Below, one piece after another: positions 28,162 through 37,121 of a stretch of 64,000 bases of DNA. Position 1 is the first letter of the stretch; the number at the start of each line of letters is the position of its first letter. Position numbers and translations under genes: made by a program. The notes beneath the pieces were generated by a model. The model was not told the DNA's origin, did not search any database, and was given only the letters and a program-made list of their open reading frames with translations. Source of the DNA: Ensifer sp. BR816 (lineage in GTDB: Bacteria > Pseudomonadota > Alphaproteobacteria > Rhizobiales > Rhizobiaceae); the NCBI RefSeq assembly GCF_000378985.1, contig NZ_KB905371.1, positions 124,001 through 188,000 of the forward strand. Direction: 5' to 3'.

Positions 28162-28503
28162 ATGATGACTTACGAGTGGCACGACACTCTCTTGCGCGAG
28201 GAGGACCTCGCAAGGCGCGCGGCGGCAATAGTGCCGAGGATGCTAGCGCATCCAGTGGTCACTCTCGACCAGATCTCGCGACTTCGAGGTCACATCGACG
28301 ACTGCATCGACAGGCTCGGGACGCTGCTTGCCGAAATGGAGAATGCCGGTGTCGATCAGGTCTTCCTCGGGGCTGCGATTCGTGATGCATGGCAGAGCCT
28401 TGCTGATAAAGCCGATGAGAGGTCGCGATTGTTCGAGATTGACTTCGTCGACGTCCATCCCACGCTGTCGGACAACAAAGATCAGGGCGTGGCCGCGCAT
28501 TAG
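28162..28503 (+). CDS. 113-residue helical protein of unknown function
   Basis: AGGAGCAGCC precedes the ATG. The protein is mostly helical (LLREEDLARRAAAIVPRMLA, LRGHIDDCIDRLGTLLAEME) with no membrane segment or known motif. Even codon usage and the ribosome-binding site suggest a real gene. Upstream scraps (to 28113) contain LKNLMFFETSYSTQRRF, also unassigned. Confidence 0.45.
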   Translation: MMTYEWHDTLLREEDLARRAAAIVPRMLAHPVVTLDQISRLRGHIDDCIDRLGTLLAEMENAGVDQVFLGAAIRDAWQSLADKADERSRLFEIDFVDVHPTLSDNKDQGVAAH

Positions 28504-28794
28504 TCGATCAGCCTAAGGCAAGTGATCTGCTGCCACCACGAGAACATACGGGTTCGTGCAAGCGCCCTGGACTTTCAGTCTTCAACCGACCTCAGCAAGG
28601 CCGGGGCCCATTGAAGGTGGGGTGGCATCCTTGAGATGGCCGCAGTGATGCTTGACGACCAGACTCACTTGTGCGCGCAAGCGTCCTCCAAATAAAGAAA
28701 AATGGTTTCGAGGCGTAGCGAACTACTGTGGTAGCTTCACGGCTCCGATAGGCCGGAAATTTATCGAGCCGTACATCGGCCGGTACAGGGAGAC

Positions 28795-29105
28795 AGCTCA
28801 TGCACCCGGCCTACCGTCGCCGGCGACATGCCCGTCTGCTTGACGATGTGCTTGCCCGTCAGCCGCTGGCGGCGCAGCATCGCGATCTCGTCGGTAATCG
28901 CGGTCTGTTTCGGGCTCCTCTTCGGCCGGGAGGATCGGTCTGCCATGCCGCAGGCCCCCTCGCGCCGGAAACGCTCGACCCAGCGCCCAACGACCTTCGC
29001 CGTCACGCCGTATGTCCGCGCCGCATCGGCTATGGAAAGACGGCCTTCGATAACGCAGCGCGCTCCTCTCGACGCAAGGGGGCCAAACGGGCATTCTTGT
29101 GAATG
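28795..29105 (-). pseudogene. IS481-family transposase N-terminal remnant
   Basis: Reads GVTAKVVGRWVERFRREGAC, GMADRSSRPKRSPKQTA, LRRQRLTGKHIVKQTGMSPA, the HTH region typical of IS481 transposases. It stops before the DDE domain and the first residues are frameshifted. Confidence 0.8.
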
Positions 29106-29177
29106 TTCATTGGTCCTCCGAGAATCAATGAAGCTTTGACAACCTCAGCTTTCCCGGCCGGGACCGAATGGACAAAC

Positions 29178-29474
29178 CTAGGTGAATACCGAGACAAAAA
29201 CGGACAGCCAGATCAAGACGACTCCCAACGCCAACGCTCGTCTGGCGGCTATGACCTTCTCGTCGCCGTCGTCTGCAACGGGGGTAGTCACAATCCAGGG
29301 CACCGAGCCAAGCGCTGCGAATCCGGCGAGCGCCAAAATCACAATGACAAAATCAGCGCTGCGCCAGCCGTCGGGCTCATACAATCCCCAGTAGCCAAGG
29401 AACGCCATTCCCACTGAAAACATGGTGGCGGAGGCAGAGCAAAGTCCCGCAACAGCACCTGATGGCGCACGCAT
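29178..29474 (-). CDS. small inner-membrane protein of unknown function
   Basis: From the ATG at 29474 (24 bases after another ATG) the 98-residue protein has three hydrophobic stretches: AGLCSASATMFSVGMAFLGY, FVIVILALAGFAALGSVPWI and ALALGVVLIWLSVFVSVF. No family is recognised. The frame is clean and its composition is membrane-like, so I regard it as probably real. Confidence 0.5.
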   Translation of the reverse strand: MRAPSGAVAGLCSASATMFSVGMAFLGYWGLYEPDGWRSADFVIVILALAGFAALGSVPWIVTTPVADDGDEKVIAARRALALGVVLIWLSVFVSVFT

Positions 29475-29689
29475 GTAGCATCCTTTCCTTGCCCTCAATC
29501 CAAAGGCTATATCGATGAAGGCGCAAACTGCCTTTGCACATATGTTGCAGTGCGCCGTCTCATCCTGATCGGGTTCTTCAGCACACTTGGTGCACGAGGA
29601 TTCACGTAGTCGCCGATAAGTTCATTGATTCGGAATCGAAGTTCAACATTGTTGTTGATTAGGCGTACTTGCAACGATAGACACCCAGC

Positions 29690-30275
29690 GCCGCTGGCAT
29701 AGTCACGTCGTTCGATGTTGTGGCGCGGCGTTCGACTGATGGCGAGGAAGACGGGCTGCTGCTGGCTGACGGCGGACAGATCGGTGTCGCCGGGTATGAA
29801 GCGGCGGATGCGCTTGTTCGACCGCGCCTTTCTGCCACGGTGAGTTCGGGCCGCGGAACCAGCTCCTGGCGACGATCCCATCTTCCAAAGTCTTGAAGCC
29901 GCGAAACCTGGTACCGCGGTCGAAGGTGAAGCTCTGCCGGGCAAAGGCCGGTAGAGGCGAGAAGGCGATCGTCGGCCGTGAGTGGCGGCTGCCGTTGTGA
30001 TATACACCGTGTAGCGGCTCTTGCGCTCCACGAGCAAGGTGACGTTGGCTGCCCCGAGCTCCGCCGGAAGATCAAAAGATCGCCTTCCTAATGCGCGAAC
30101 TGCGAGCGATCGGCAATGAAATCATAACGTTGGTCGATCCTGCAAGCAAACGGGATCAAGCCGTCGCGGGGCTTGCGGGAGCCGCGGCACCGGCGCTTGC
30201 GACGGCCTTCCGGCAGGTGTCGATTCAGCGACGGTCTGGAGGGAAACCTCGATGTCGCGCGCAACGAATACGTCC
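29690..30275 (-). pseudogene. degraded IS30 transposase fragment
   Basis: The nucleotide sequence follows the intact IS30 gene at 60617-61618 (the tracts for the conserved RGTEF, W-Q-K-G-A-V-E and R-K-S-R-Y-T regions are visible) but is broken by frameshifts and deletions. A second, independent copy of the family lies at 15545. Confidence 0.7.
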
Positions 30276-30318
30276 TTAGCGTGACGAGAACTGAGTGAGG
30301 TCTTTAGTTAATTCCAGT

Positions 30319-31058
30319 GCCTGCCGCTCAAATAGGCGGCGGTAGATGCCGCCGTCGAGACGGATCAGCGCGGGATGATCGCCCACCTCGATGATGTGGC
30401 TGCGCTCAAAGACGAGCAGCCGGTCGAGCGCGCGCACTGTCGTCGGTGCGCGATGATCAGCGTGGTGCGTTCGACCATAGGCCGCTCCATCGCCTTCTGA
30501 ATCAGAGCCTCCGATTCCGAGTCCAGGCTCGATGTCGCCTCGTCGAGGTTTAGAATCCGTGCATTGCCAGGAAGGCGCGCGCGATCGCCGCCCGCTGGCG
30601 CTCGCCGCCGGAAAACTTCACGCCGCGTTCGCCGACCCCAGCGTGGCGTAGCCCTTCGGCAGGCGCGCAATGAACTCGTGCGCGCTGGCGAGCCGCGCCG
30701 CTTGTTCGATCTCCGCCTGGCCGGCCCCAGGGCGACCATAGGCGATGTTCTCGGCGAGCGATCGATTCAACAAGAGGCATTCCTGCTGCACGATCGCGAT
30801 CTGCGAGCGCAGCGAAGCCTGCGTCACCTTCGAAATGTCCTGGCCATCGATCACGTTGGGTCATAGAGCCGCTGGATGAACTTCACAAAGGTGGTCTTGC
30901 CGGAGCCGGACGGACCGACCAGACCGACCTGTTTACCGGCCTTAATCGACATCGAAAAGTCTGTGTAGAGCGGCAGCCCATGGCTGCCATAGTGGAAATG
31001 GACGTTTTCGAAATCGATGCGGCCCTTCGTGATCCGGACCGGCTCAAGGTAATGCCGT
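30319..31058 (-). pseudogene. ABC exporter (MsbA-like) ATPase-domain remnant
   Basis: Across three frames one reads the start of the nucleotide-binding domain (RIDFENVHFHYGSHG-like), Walker A, QDISKVTQASLRSQIAIVQQ (Q-loop), [19 protein letters not shown] (signature) and [20 protein letters not shown] (Walker B, D-loop). The transmembrane half is absent. At the upstream edge it joins an IS3 fragment. Confidence 0.8.
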
Positions 31059-31059
31059 G

Positions 31060-31225
31060 ATTGGCCATCAGCCTCTGGAACTGCTCGCTGGTATATTGGC
31101 TGCCCTGGTCGAAATGATGCAGCAGCGCATCTGGCTTGACTCTGCGCCAGATCGCATGATCACCGCATCGGTGACGAGTTGGGCCGCGTACTGGTATTCA
31201 TCGACCAGCCGACGACACGGCGCGA
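31060..31225 (-). pseudogene. IS3-family OrfB remnant joined to the ABC relic
   Basis: LLHHFDQGSQYTSEQFQRLM then ANHGIT is the DDE-domain H-S-D-x-G-S-Q-Y-T motif of IS3 transposases (F for S here). In a neighbouring frame LVDEYQYAAQLVTDAVIM precedes it. The match stops abruptly where the ABC sequence begins, a deletion junction. Confidence 0.75.
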
Positions 31226-31899
31226 GAAGAGATCCGGAGTTGGCTGCGACAGCGAAGGACTTCAGTGTCCGATGCAAAGTGATCTCGAATGAGAATGAGT
31301 TCGGATGAGAAAAGAGGGAGTTGCCCACCGGTGGCCGTTAGAACTGCAGTAATTTGCAGGTCGGGCGAAATGCTAAAGAGAGCGTCGTACTGAGATGGCG
31401 TGGCAGATGCCCAATGCAAGCATGGAGCGTAGCTCGCGCTCGAAGAACGCGTGAAGCGCGACTCGACCAACATAATAATTAGAGAGCAGCCAGCTTTTCT
31501 TCTTCAATTGAAGCGACCATCACCAATGTGAAAAATTAGTTCATCGTCCGTCACATATTTCGGATGCCGTCTTGACGACGAATCAAAATACGAACAAAAA
31601 GAGAACTCGTCCGCGTCGTTCGACCAGGTGTTGCCAGATGGCGTCCTATGCACAGCAAAATTGACAAGCTCCACTCCAACCACGCGGTTTACACTCGCGT
31701 TGCTGAATTGGCTGAACTACGTTTTCGCTAAGAAAACAATGGTGCGAGGCAGATGTTGACAAAACCGAACGGACAGTCCCCATCGCAAGACTTTCGAACT
31801 TCGTAGGCAGCCGCAAGTTTGCGACAATTGTGGCTGATCCGCCTTGGCAGTTCATGAATCGTACCGGTAAGGTCGCTCCGGAGCACAAGCGCCTCAATC
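31226..31899. other. gap without a recognisable gene
   Basis: Short frames only, AT-richer than its surroundings. No promoter or repeat could be supported. Confidence 0.35.
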
Positions 31900-32661
31900 G
31901 CTATGGAACCATGGAGCTTGAAGTGCACCCCGAATTTGGGCCAGCGGGAGGCTCAAGCTTTAAGCTGTCTGTAATGATATCCAGCAAGCGGTACGCCTCC
32001 GGACGAATCTTGTCGCTGCCACTGTCGAAGAAGACGTCCTGCTGAGCGACGACCCGAAGGACGGGAATGTCGGTTGGGAAGCCCGCAAGGCTATGTTCTC
32101 CGGCTGAAACAATGTCCACATGAAACGAGAACCTCTGCTCGCCTCGCGATAGCCTCGTAAGTCTGCTCATGCGGTCGGCATGCTCGACACCGACCGTTTC
32201 CCACGCTGCCACGAGACAAGGAACACCTGCAGGGCGTTGACCGGGCAGGTGTCGGATGTCGCAAGAGACTGGCCGCCGTGAAGCACAGCGGTCAATTCAA
32301 TGCCTGCAATGGCGAGATACCTAGAAAACCGCATTGGGAACCCGCAGCAATTGGAACTTATACCGTCTTCCTGGCCGTTGATGATACATATGCCATCAGA
32401 TATCTTCCCTTCCAGCCGAACACCGTCGGATGAGAAGGACAGATCGCGAAGGCCGCCGAATGGCATCCATGCTTCGCATGTCGGGATCGGGCCGGGCTTG
32501 TCGCTCCAGATCTGTGCAAACACCCTGTCGCCGACGAAGTTGCATTCTTCCTTATCGGTACAGTTCAGGATGCCCGAGAAGGGCGAGAATCGGAGGCGAT
32601 CCGACTGCTCCTGGATCCACAACATCGTCACGGATCCGTTCTGGTCACGCGCCAGTCGCAT
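31900..32661 (-). pseudogene. OmpA-like domain protein, frameshifted
   Basis: The N-terminal frame (32167-32661) encodes about 160 residues of unknown type (MRLARDQNGSVTMLWIQEQS, ..DTCPVNALQVFLVSWQ). An overlapping frame (31901-32212) encodes LRVVAQQDVFFDSGSDKIRP then EAYRLLDIITDSLKL, the opening of an OmpA/MotB peptidoglycan-binding domain. The expected GHTD...LS..RA core that should follow is lost. Probably once a lipoprotein or envelope protein. Confidence 0.5.
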
Positions 32662-32756
32662 CCGGACCGGATACAGGTCAACCCCGTAGGAGATCGCCCC
32701 TTGATAGACCGTGATCTCGACAGGGGTAGCTGACGCCCCGGATAACGGGGCGGTCC

Positions 32757-33068
32757 CTAAAGGCCGTGGTTGAACGGCTGAGCGTCTTCGTGCGGGGATG
32801 GAAAGCCTACTTCAGGCTGGCGCAAACACCATCGCTCTGGCGAATGCTGGACGAGTGGATGCGTCATCGTTTGAGGGCTATCCAGCTCAAGCAATGGAAG
32901 AGAAGCAGGACGATCTTGCGGGAACTGATGGCGAGGGGAGCAAGCCCCGATGCGGCGCGGCAGGTGGCGGGAAATTCCCGGCGCTGGTGGCGCAACAGCG
33001 GCAAGCTCCTCAACACCGTCCTCACGATCAAATGGGCCGACCAACTTGGAATGCCCAGGCTCGCCTAA
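32757..33068 (+). pseudogene. group II intron maturase, C-terminal fragment
   Basis: Reads MVERLSVFVRGWKAYFRLAQ, LDEWMRHRLRAIQLKQWKRS and WRNSGKLLNTVLTIKWADQL, the X/GIIM domain of intron-encoded reverse transcriptases. The RT domain is absent, so this is a 3' fragment. It is followed directly by intron RNA domains. Confidence 0.85.
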
Positions 33069-33073
33069 CCTCA

Positions 33074-33130
33074 ATCTCTCGAACCGCCCGGTGCGGACCC
33101 GCATGCCGGGTGGTGTGGCAGGGGCGCGAT
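33074..33130 (+). ncRNA. group II intron 3' end (domain V/VI region)
   Basis: Directly after the maturase tail, AACCGCCCGGTGCGGACCCG and the following GCATGCCGGGTGGTGTGGCA form the GC-rich hairpin seen at the 3' end of many bacterial group II introns. With the ORF truncated, the intron cannot be mobile here. Confidence 0.65.
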
Positions 33131-33291
33131 CAAATACGATCGCCCCCTATGCCGATTATGAGATAAAGTCCCGCTGTCACGGAGGCTGCCCTGTTCTCAG
33201 ACTTGATCAATGGGCCCGTGCAGCCGAGAACTCCCTTATCGTCGATCGCTAGTTCTCTCCGTGTTTCGAGCCGAGGAGAACGTTTTTTCTA

Positions 33292-33765
33292 CTACGTCAA
33301 ATGACCCCTCCAAGCAGTTGCTGAGAGACCAGCAGGTGAATCAGGGTGAACAGTCGGCGGGCTGTCCCCTGATCGATCTCGATTTTCGATTTGAGGCGGC
33401 TGTTTCAGCAGTGCGGAAGCCTCGTCGTGGATGGAACGCCGTCCCATATCAAAGGCTTCCAGCCGATCGGGAGTGAGCCGCGACTCGGCGCCTGCATAGC
33501 TCTCGCAAACAAGTCGGTAGTCCTTGAGCAGCCGGCGAAATGACGTGAGCGATAGGTGATGGCACTGAACCGGTGCGCCGTTCTCGGTGGTGACCGACAT
33601 CGCCAGTCGCTTGTCCACCAGGGACAGGCGCAGCCGGTAGGGACCGCCACCATGCTCGACAGGCGCGAAACGATTGTTGTCCAGCAGGTCGAAAAACGGC
33701 GATGGTCTGCTCGCGTTTTTGTGCTGCATCCGTCCGGTCGCCCAAAGGCGGATCAAGCGAAACAC
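33292..33765 (-). pseudogene. UPF0262-family gene remnant
   Basis: Carries the family core [59 protein letters not shown], then diverges after a frameshift. The N-terminal part is also broken. It is a third copy of the family; two better preserved copies lie at 52058-53181. Confidence 0.8.
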
Positions 33766-33879
33766 CAGAAAGCCGAAACCTGGATGGCGTGGTACTCGCC
33801 CCGGTCATCGCGCACCGCCTCCTGGAACAGAATTGACTATGTTCGCTCGACCGAGCCTGTCGGCCGCAGTACAAGACGT

Positions 33880-33955
33880 GGCTGCCGCCGGAACGGGTCC
33901 GACGACAGCCGCTTTGCCCTGGGAGGCTGGGCAAGAGGAAAAACTGTTCGAAAAA
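33880..33955. repeat. palindromic mosaic repeat, copy 1 (RIME-like)
   Basis: An imperfect hairpin (GGCTGCCGCCGGAAC facing CCGACGACAGCC) is followed by a second one (TTGCCC-N9-GGGCAA). The two-hairpin layout and sequence recur at 34116. Two adjacent palindromes are the hallmark of rhizobial intergenic mosaic elements such as RIME; assignment to that class is inference. Confidence 0.55.
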
Positions 33956-34115
33956 CTCGTTCCCGAGATTCGACGCGGAAACCGGAGGCGGTTCCAATTG
34001 CTGCGCATCCGCTCGCGAACGTCAGCGCCACCGTGGGGATTGTTGGGGCGAGGCGTTACAACCGTGGCCAGCGACCGGCCAGTGGCACGGACATCATTGC
34101 AAACTGAAGAAAAAG

Positions 34116-34188
34116 CGGCTGCCGTTGCAACAGGTTCAACGGCAGCCGAGTGGCCCTGCGAAGCTGGGGAGAATGCCACTCGCAGGGC
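34116..34188. repeat. palindromic mosaic repeat, copy 2 (RIME-like)
   Basis: CGGCTGCCGTTG and CAACGGCAGCCG form a perfect 12-bp stem across a 9-base loop, followed by a second stem GCCCTGCGA...TCGCAGGGC. The order and the GCCCTG-GA-GCTGGG tract between are shared with copy 1, 230 bases away. Confidence 0.6.
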
Positions 34189-34292
34189 GGGAGCTTCTTC
34201 CAATCGACGCTGACGAAGGTCGATCACGGAGGTTTCAGCAAAGAAAGCTGACCTCGGACATAAGGTGCACGCATTCCTGATCTTGATCTTTT

Positions 34293-34457
34293 GCCTACGG
34301 CAAAGTTAACGGCGTGGATCCTGAAGTCTGGCTTGCCGATGTGCTGGAACGGATCATCTCCGGCAAAGCGAAAGCCAACCGGATGGAAAGCCTCTTGCCG
34401 TGGGCTTGGAAGGCCGAACGCGAGGGCGTTGCAGATCAGGAGCGACGGGCGGCATGA
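34293..34457 (+). pseudogene. IS66 transposase (TnpC) C-terminal remnant
   Basis: Reads AYGKVNGVDPEVWLADVLER then MESLLPWAWKAE, the C-terminal K-L-N-x-V-D-P-x-x-W-L...LLPW signature of IS66 TnpC. Everything upstream is gone. Its TGA overlaps the ATG of the UPF0149 gene (ATGA). Confidence 0.8.
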
Positions 34458-35008
34458 CGCAGAACAGCCAAGGGACGACGGTACGATCGAAGCTCGATGA
34501 CGAGGCGTTCGAAACCTTCATCAGGGCACGTCGTCCAGTGTCGCCGATCTGGTCGATGAGTGGCCTCGACGGCTATCTCACGGCTCTCATCATCGGCCCG
34601 AGATTTATCGACCCACGTCAGTGGATCCCGGAGCTGACCGGTCCAGAGGCCTTGAATATGCCGATGGAAACAACCGAGCATCGGGCCGTGCAGACCATCG
34701 TTGCGGAATACAACCGGATATCGGCGAGCCTCGCCGAAACGCCGAAAGACCACCGGCCCAGGTTCACCAGGATCGATGAACTAACCTTTGATGCCATGGG
34801 CTGGGACGTCTGCTTTCTGATAGGAACCGGGTTCGCGCCCAAGCTGTGGCGGCCCGTCATTCGCGGCCATGCCGTCATCGGCGATATCATCGCGCCAATC
34901 CGCAAACTCAGCGAGACCAAACGGCCCGCCACCCACCAGGATGCTGCTGCCGTCGCCGAAGCGCTCGTCAATATCCGAAGCTACTTCCTGCCAAAGCGCG
35001 CGAAGTAA
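34454..35008 (+). CDS. UPF0149 (YecA-like) family protein
   Basis: 184 residues. MSGLDGYLTALIIGPRFIDP then RQWIPELTG is the UPF0149/YecA opening (L-x-G-x-L-T-A-x-x-x-G-P), with HRPRFTRIDELTFDAMGW following. The SEC-C metal-binding tail of longer YecA proteins is absent. The start overlaps the stop of the IS66 TnpC remnant, so the gene may be a passenger of a former IS66 element and translationally coupled to it. Biochemical role unknown. Confidence 0.75.
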   Translation: MTQNSQGTTVRSKLDDEAFETFIRARRPVSPIWSMSGLDGYLTALIIGPRFIDPRQWIPELTGPEALNMPMETTEHRAVQTIVAEYNRISASLAETPKDHRPRFTRIDELTFDAMGWDVCFLIGTGFAPKLWRPVIRGHAVIGDIIAPIRKLSETKRPATHQDAAAVAEALVNIRSYFLPKRAK

Positions 35009-35125
35009 AAGTTCTAAAAGAGCGCTGAAGCCATTCCGTCAATGCCGAAAGCCGTGGGGTGCTCGCCGCGCTCACCTTCATTTTATTGTTCCAGAAAGAT
35101 GGAGAACTCGGTAGTTCCGCCGTCA

Positions 35126-36118
35126 CTACAGCAGCCCTGACTGCTCAGCTTCATGGCGCAGGTTTTTCCACGAGCGCGGACCGATCTGCTGAATGACGAG
35201 CCCTGCCGCGAACGAGCCCAGATCGCCGCAATCCTTGAGGTTGCGTCCGGTAACATAGCCGTAGAGGAAGCCGGCGGCATAGGCGTCGCCGGCGCCCGTC
35301 GTATCGACCAGTTCCTTGATGTCCGTCGCTTTGATGATTACGGTCTCGTTGCTGCACACGATCACAGATCCTTTTTCGGAACGCGTGACGGCGGCGATTT
35401 CGCAATCCTTTCGAATGGCGGCGAGGGCTTCCTCGAAAGAAGTAGTCTGGTACAGTGATTTGATCTCATGACTGTTGGCAAAGACGATGTCGACGGCGCC
35501 GGATTGAATCAGTTGGAGGAACTCGTCGCGGTGGCGTTCGGCGCAAAAGGAATCCGAAAGCGTCATCGACACTTTCCGATCCGCAGCGTGCGCCAGCATG
35601 GCAGTTTGCCGGATCGCCTCCTTGGCCCGAGCCGTATCCCACAGATACCCCTCGAAATGGGTGATCTTGGCGCCAGAAGCCTTGTCGGCCTCGACATCCT
35701 CGGGGCCAAGCTCGACGCAGGCGCCGAGATAGGTGTTCATCGAGCGCTCGCCGTCGGGCGTGACCAAGATCAACGAGCGTGCGGTCGGCGGCTCGCCCTC
35801 GAGCGGCTTGGTATCGAAGGCGACGCCCCGCGCATGAATGTCGTGGGTGTAGATTTTGCCAAGCGGATCGCTGGACACCTTGCCGAAGAAAGCGGCGCGT
35901 CCGCCGAAGCTCGCCACGCCCGCCGCCGTGTTGCCGGCGCTGCCGCCGGAGGCCTCGATCCCGTCGCCCATGCGGCTGTAGAGTAATTCGGCGCGCGTGG
36001 CGTCGATCAGGTTCATCGCGCCCTTCATGATGCCGTTGGTCTTAAGGAATTCGTCGTCGCAGTGGGCGATGATGTCGACGATGGCATTGCCGACGCAAAG
36101 TACGTCATAGTGGGGCAT
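35126..36118 (-). CDS. adoK: adenosine kinase (PfkB/ribokinase family)
   Basis: 330 residues from ATG 36118 (GGTGGAG upstream; a TTG six codons earlier is possible). YDVLCVGNAIVDIIAHCDDE, EASGGSAGNTAAGVASFGGR and DTTGAGDAYAAGFLYG show the PfkB fold, substrate lid and catalytic Asp loop (GAGD, about residue 277). The long N-terminal half and NxxE-like ANSHEI fit alphaproteobacterial adenosine kinases, which turn adenosine from S-adenosylhomocysteine recycling into AMP. It is divergent from metE about 1 kb away, so both serve the methyl cycle. Another nucleoside or sugar kinase of the family cannot be excluded. Confidence 0.85.
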   Translation of the reverse strand: MPHYDVLCVGNAIVDIIAHCDDEFLKTNGIMKGAMNLIDATRAELLYSRMGDGIEASGGSAGNTAAGVASFGGRAAFFGKVSSDPLGKIYTHDIHARGVAFDTKPLEGEPPTARSLILVTPDGERSMNTYLGACVELGPEDVEADKASGAKITHFEGYLWDTARAKEAIRQTAMLAHAADRKVSMTLSDSFCAERHRDEFLQLIQSGAVDIVFANSHEIKSLYQTTSFEEALAAIRKDCEIAAVTRSEKGSVIVCSNETVIIKATDIKELVDTTGAGDAYAAGFLYGYVTGRNLKDCGDLGSFAAGLVIQQIGPRSWKNLRHEAEQSGLL

Positions 36119-36136
36119 CAATGTCTCCACCGACAA

Positions 36137-36768
36137 CCCGCCGACTTTTGTAAGTCGGCCGCGGCCGGTCTAGCGATTTGGAATGGAACAGAATTTGCCA
36201 GACGCCTGACAGATACCCGCTATCGACACTTGTTTCACCAACGCGCGAAAATTATAACGATAGATGCGGTGTGAGGTTTCCAGCGAGGTCATCGGTAACG
36301 GTTCCGTTCCTGTATGAGAGTCACAGCGTTAGCAGCAAGAGCTATGCCAACTCGAAAAGGCTGATTCTTTCGATGTGCTGGCTCTTCGTGTCTGCTTTGT
36401 CTGTTTGCTTACGACGCAATTTTTATCAGGTATCCGACAAATGATTTGGTCGGAACGCTACCGTGTCTCGGCGAAACAGAAAAGCACGGAGGAGGGGAAC
36501 TCTCGGTCTCACTCCATCCACGCCGACGCAGAGCATAGGCCGCGGGCCGGAACCTGCGGATCGGCACCTCGGGCGTCGATATACCTCGCCCTGTGACGAG
36601 CCGATAGCTATAGGGCCCCCGGTACCGCCGGCTTGCTCAGTTCGCCTTCCTGCAATTGAGCGCGGCCTCAGGCAGTGGAAGGGGGCGCATGTGACAACAG
36701 CTTAATCCCGGCAGGTGATGCGTGCGGACTGATCGCGGGTGACATCTGCTCGACGTCGGACCCACGAC
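36137..36768. other. intergenic region between adoK and the metE leader
   Basis: No gene recognised. It should hold the adoK promoter on the minus strand. The right side carries the metE control elements listed separately. Confidence 0.4.
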
Positions 36769-36788
36769 ATATAAAGATATCTTTATAT
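36769..36788. promoter_or_regulatory. perfect 20-bp palindrome, candidate methyl-cycle operator (SahR-like)
   Basis: ATATAAAGATATCTTTATAT is a flawless inverted repeat some 50 bases upstream of the riboswitch. AT-rich palindromes of this kind precede methionine and S-adenosylhomocysteine genes controlled by the ArsR-type regulator SahR. The regulator is inferred, no such gene is in the window. Confidence 0.5.
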
Positions 36789-36829
36789 CCATCTTGACGT
36801 TGGTCTGATGGTCCGTCATGCTGTCCGTG

Positions 36830-37012
36830 TCGTGGTTCTGCGGATCGCATGATCCGGAGCTAAGAGGGAATCCGGTTAAGCAGTGAGCCCATGCCGGAGC
36901 TGCCCCCGCAACTGTGAGCGGTGAGCTGCAATCCGAGTACGTCACTGAGGAAGACTCCTCGGGAAGACAGGATGCTGCGATGACCCGCAAGCCAGGAGAC
37001 CTGCCACGATAG
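36830..37012 (+). ncRNA. cobalamin (B12) riboswitch in the metE leader
   Basis: Conserved blocks appear in the right order: GGAGCTAAGAGGGAATCCGG, CCCCGCAACTGTGAGCGG (the strongly conserved central loop) and the B12-box region AAGCCAGGAGACCTGCC. metE starts about 110 bases downstream. MetE is the B12-independent methionine synthase, so the RNA is expected to shut metE off when cobalamin lets MetH do the job. Confidence 0.92.
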
Positions 37013-37121
37013 ATAACGTCCACGGGCGGGGTGTCCCGGTGTGCCGCTTTTGCGACTGGCACACCCATGCCCTTCGTCGATGCGTCAGCCAATGCCTTGC
37101 CACAATCTTCGGGGTAAGGAA

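Noticed and set aside
34083..34106. TGGCACG...TTGCA resembling a sigma-54 promoter near the palindromic repeats
   Set aside because: The GG-to-GC distance is 13 bases instead of 10, there is no NifA-type site at the proper distance and no gene follows closely.
33556..34227. Long frames on both strands over the UPF0262 relic and palindromic repeats
   Set aside because: Their apparent internal protein repeats come from the two palindromic DNA repeats; no family similarity or start signal.
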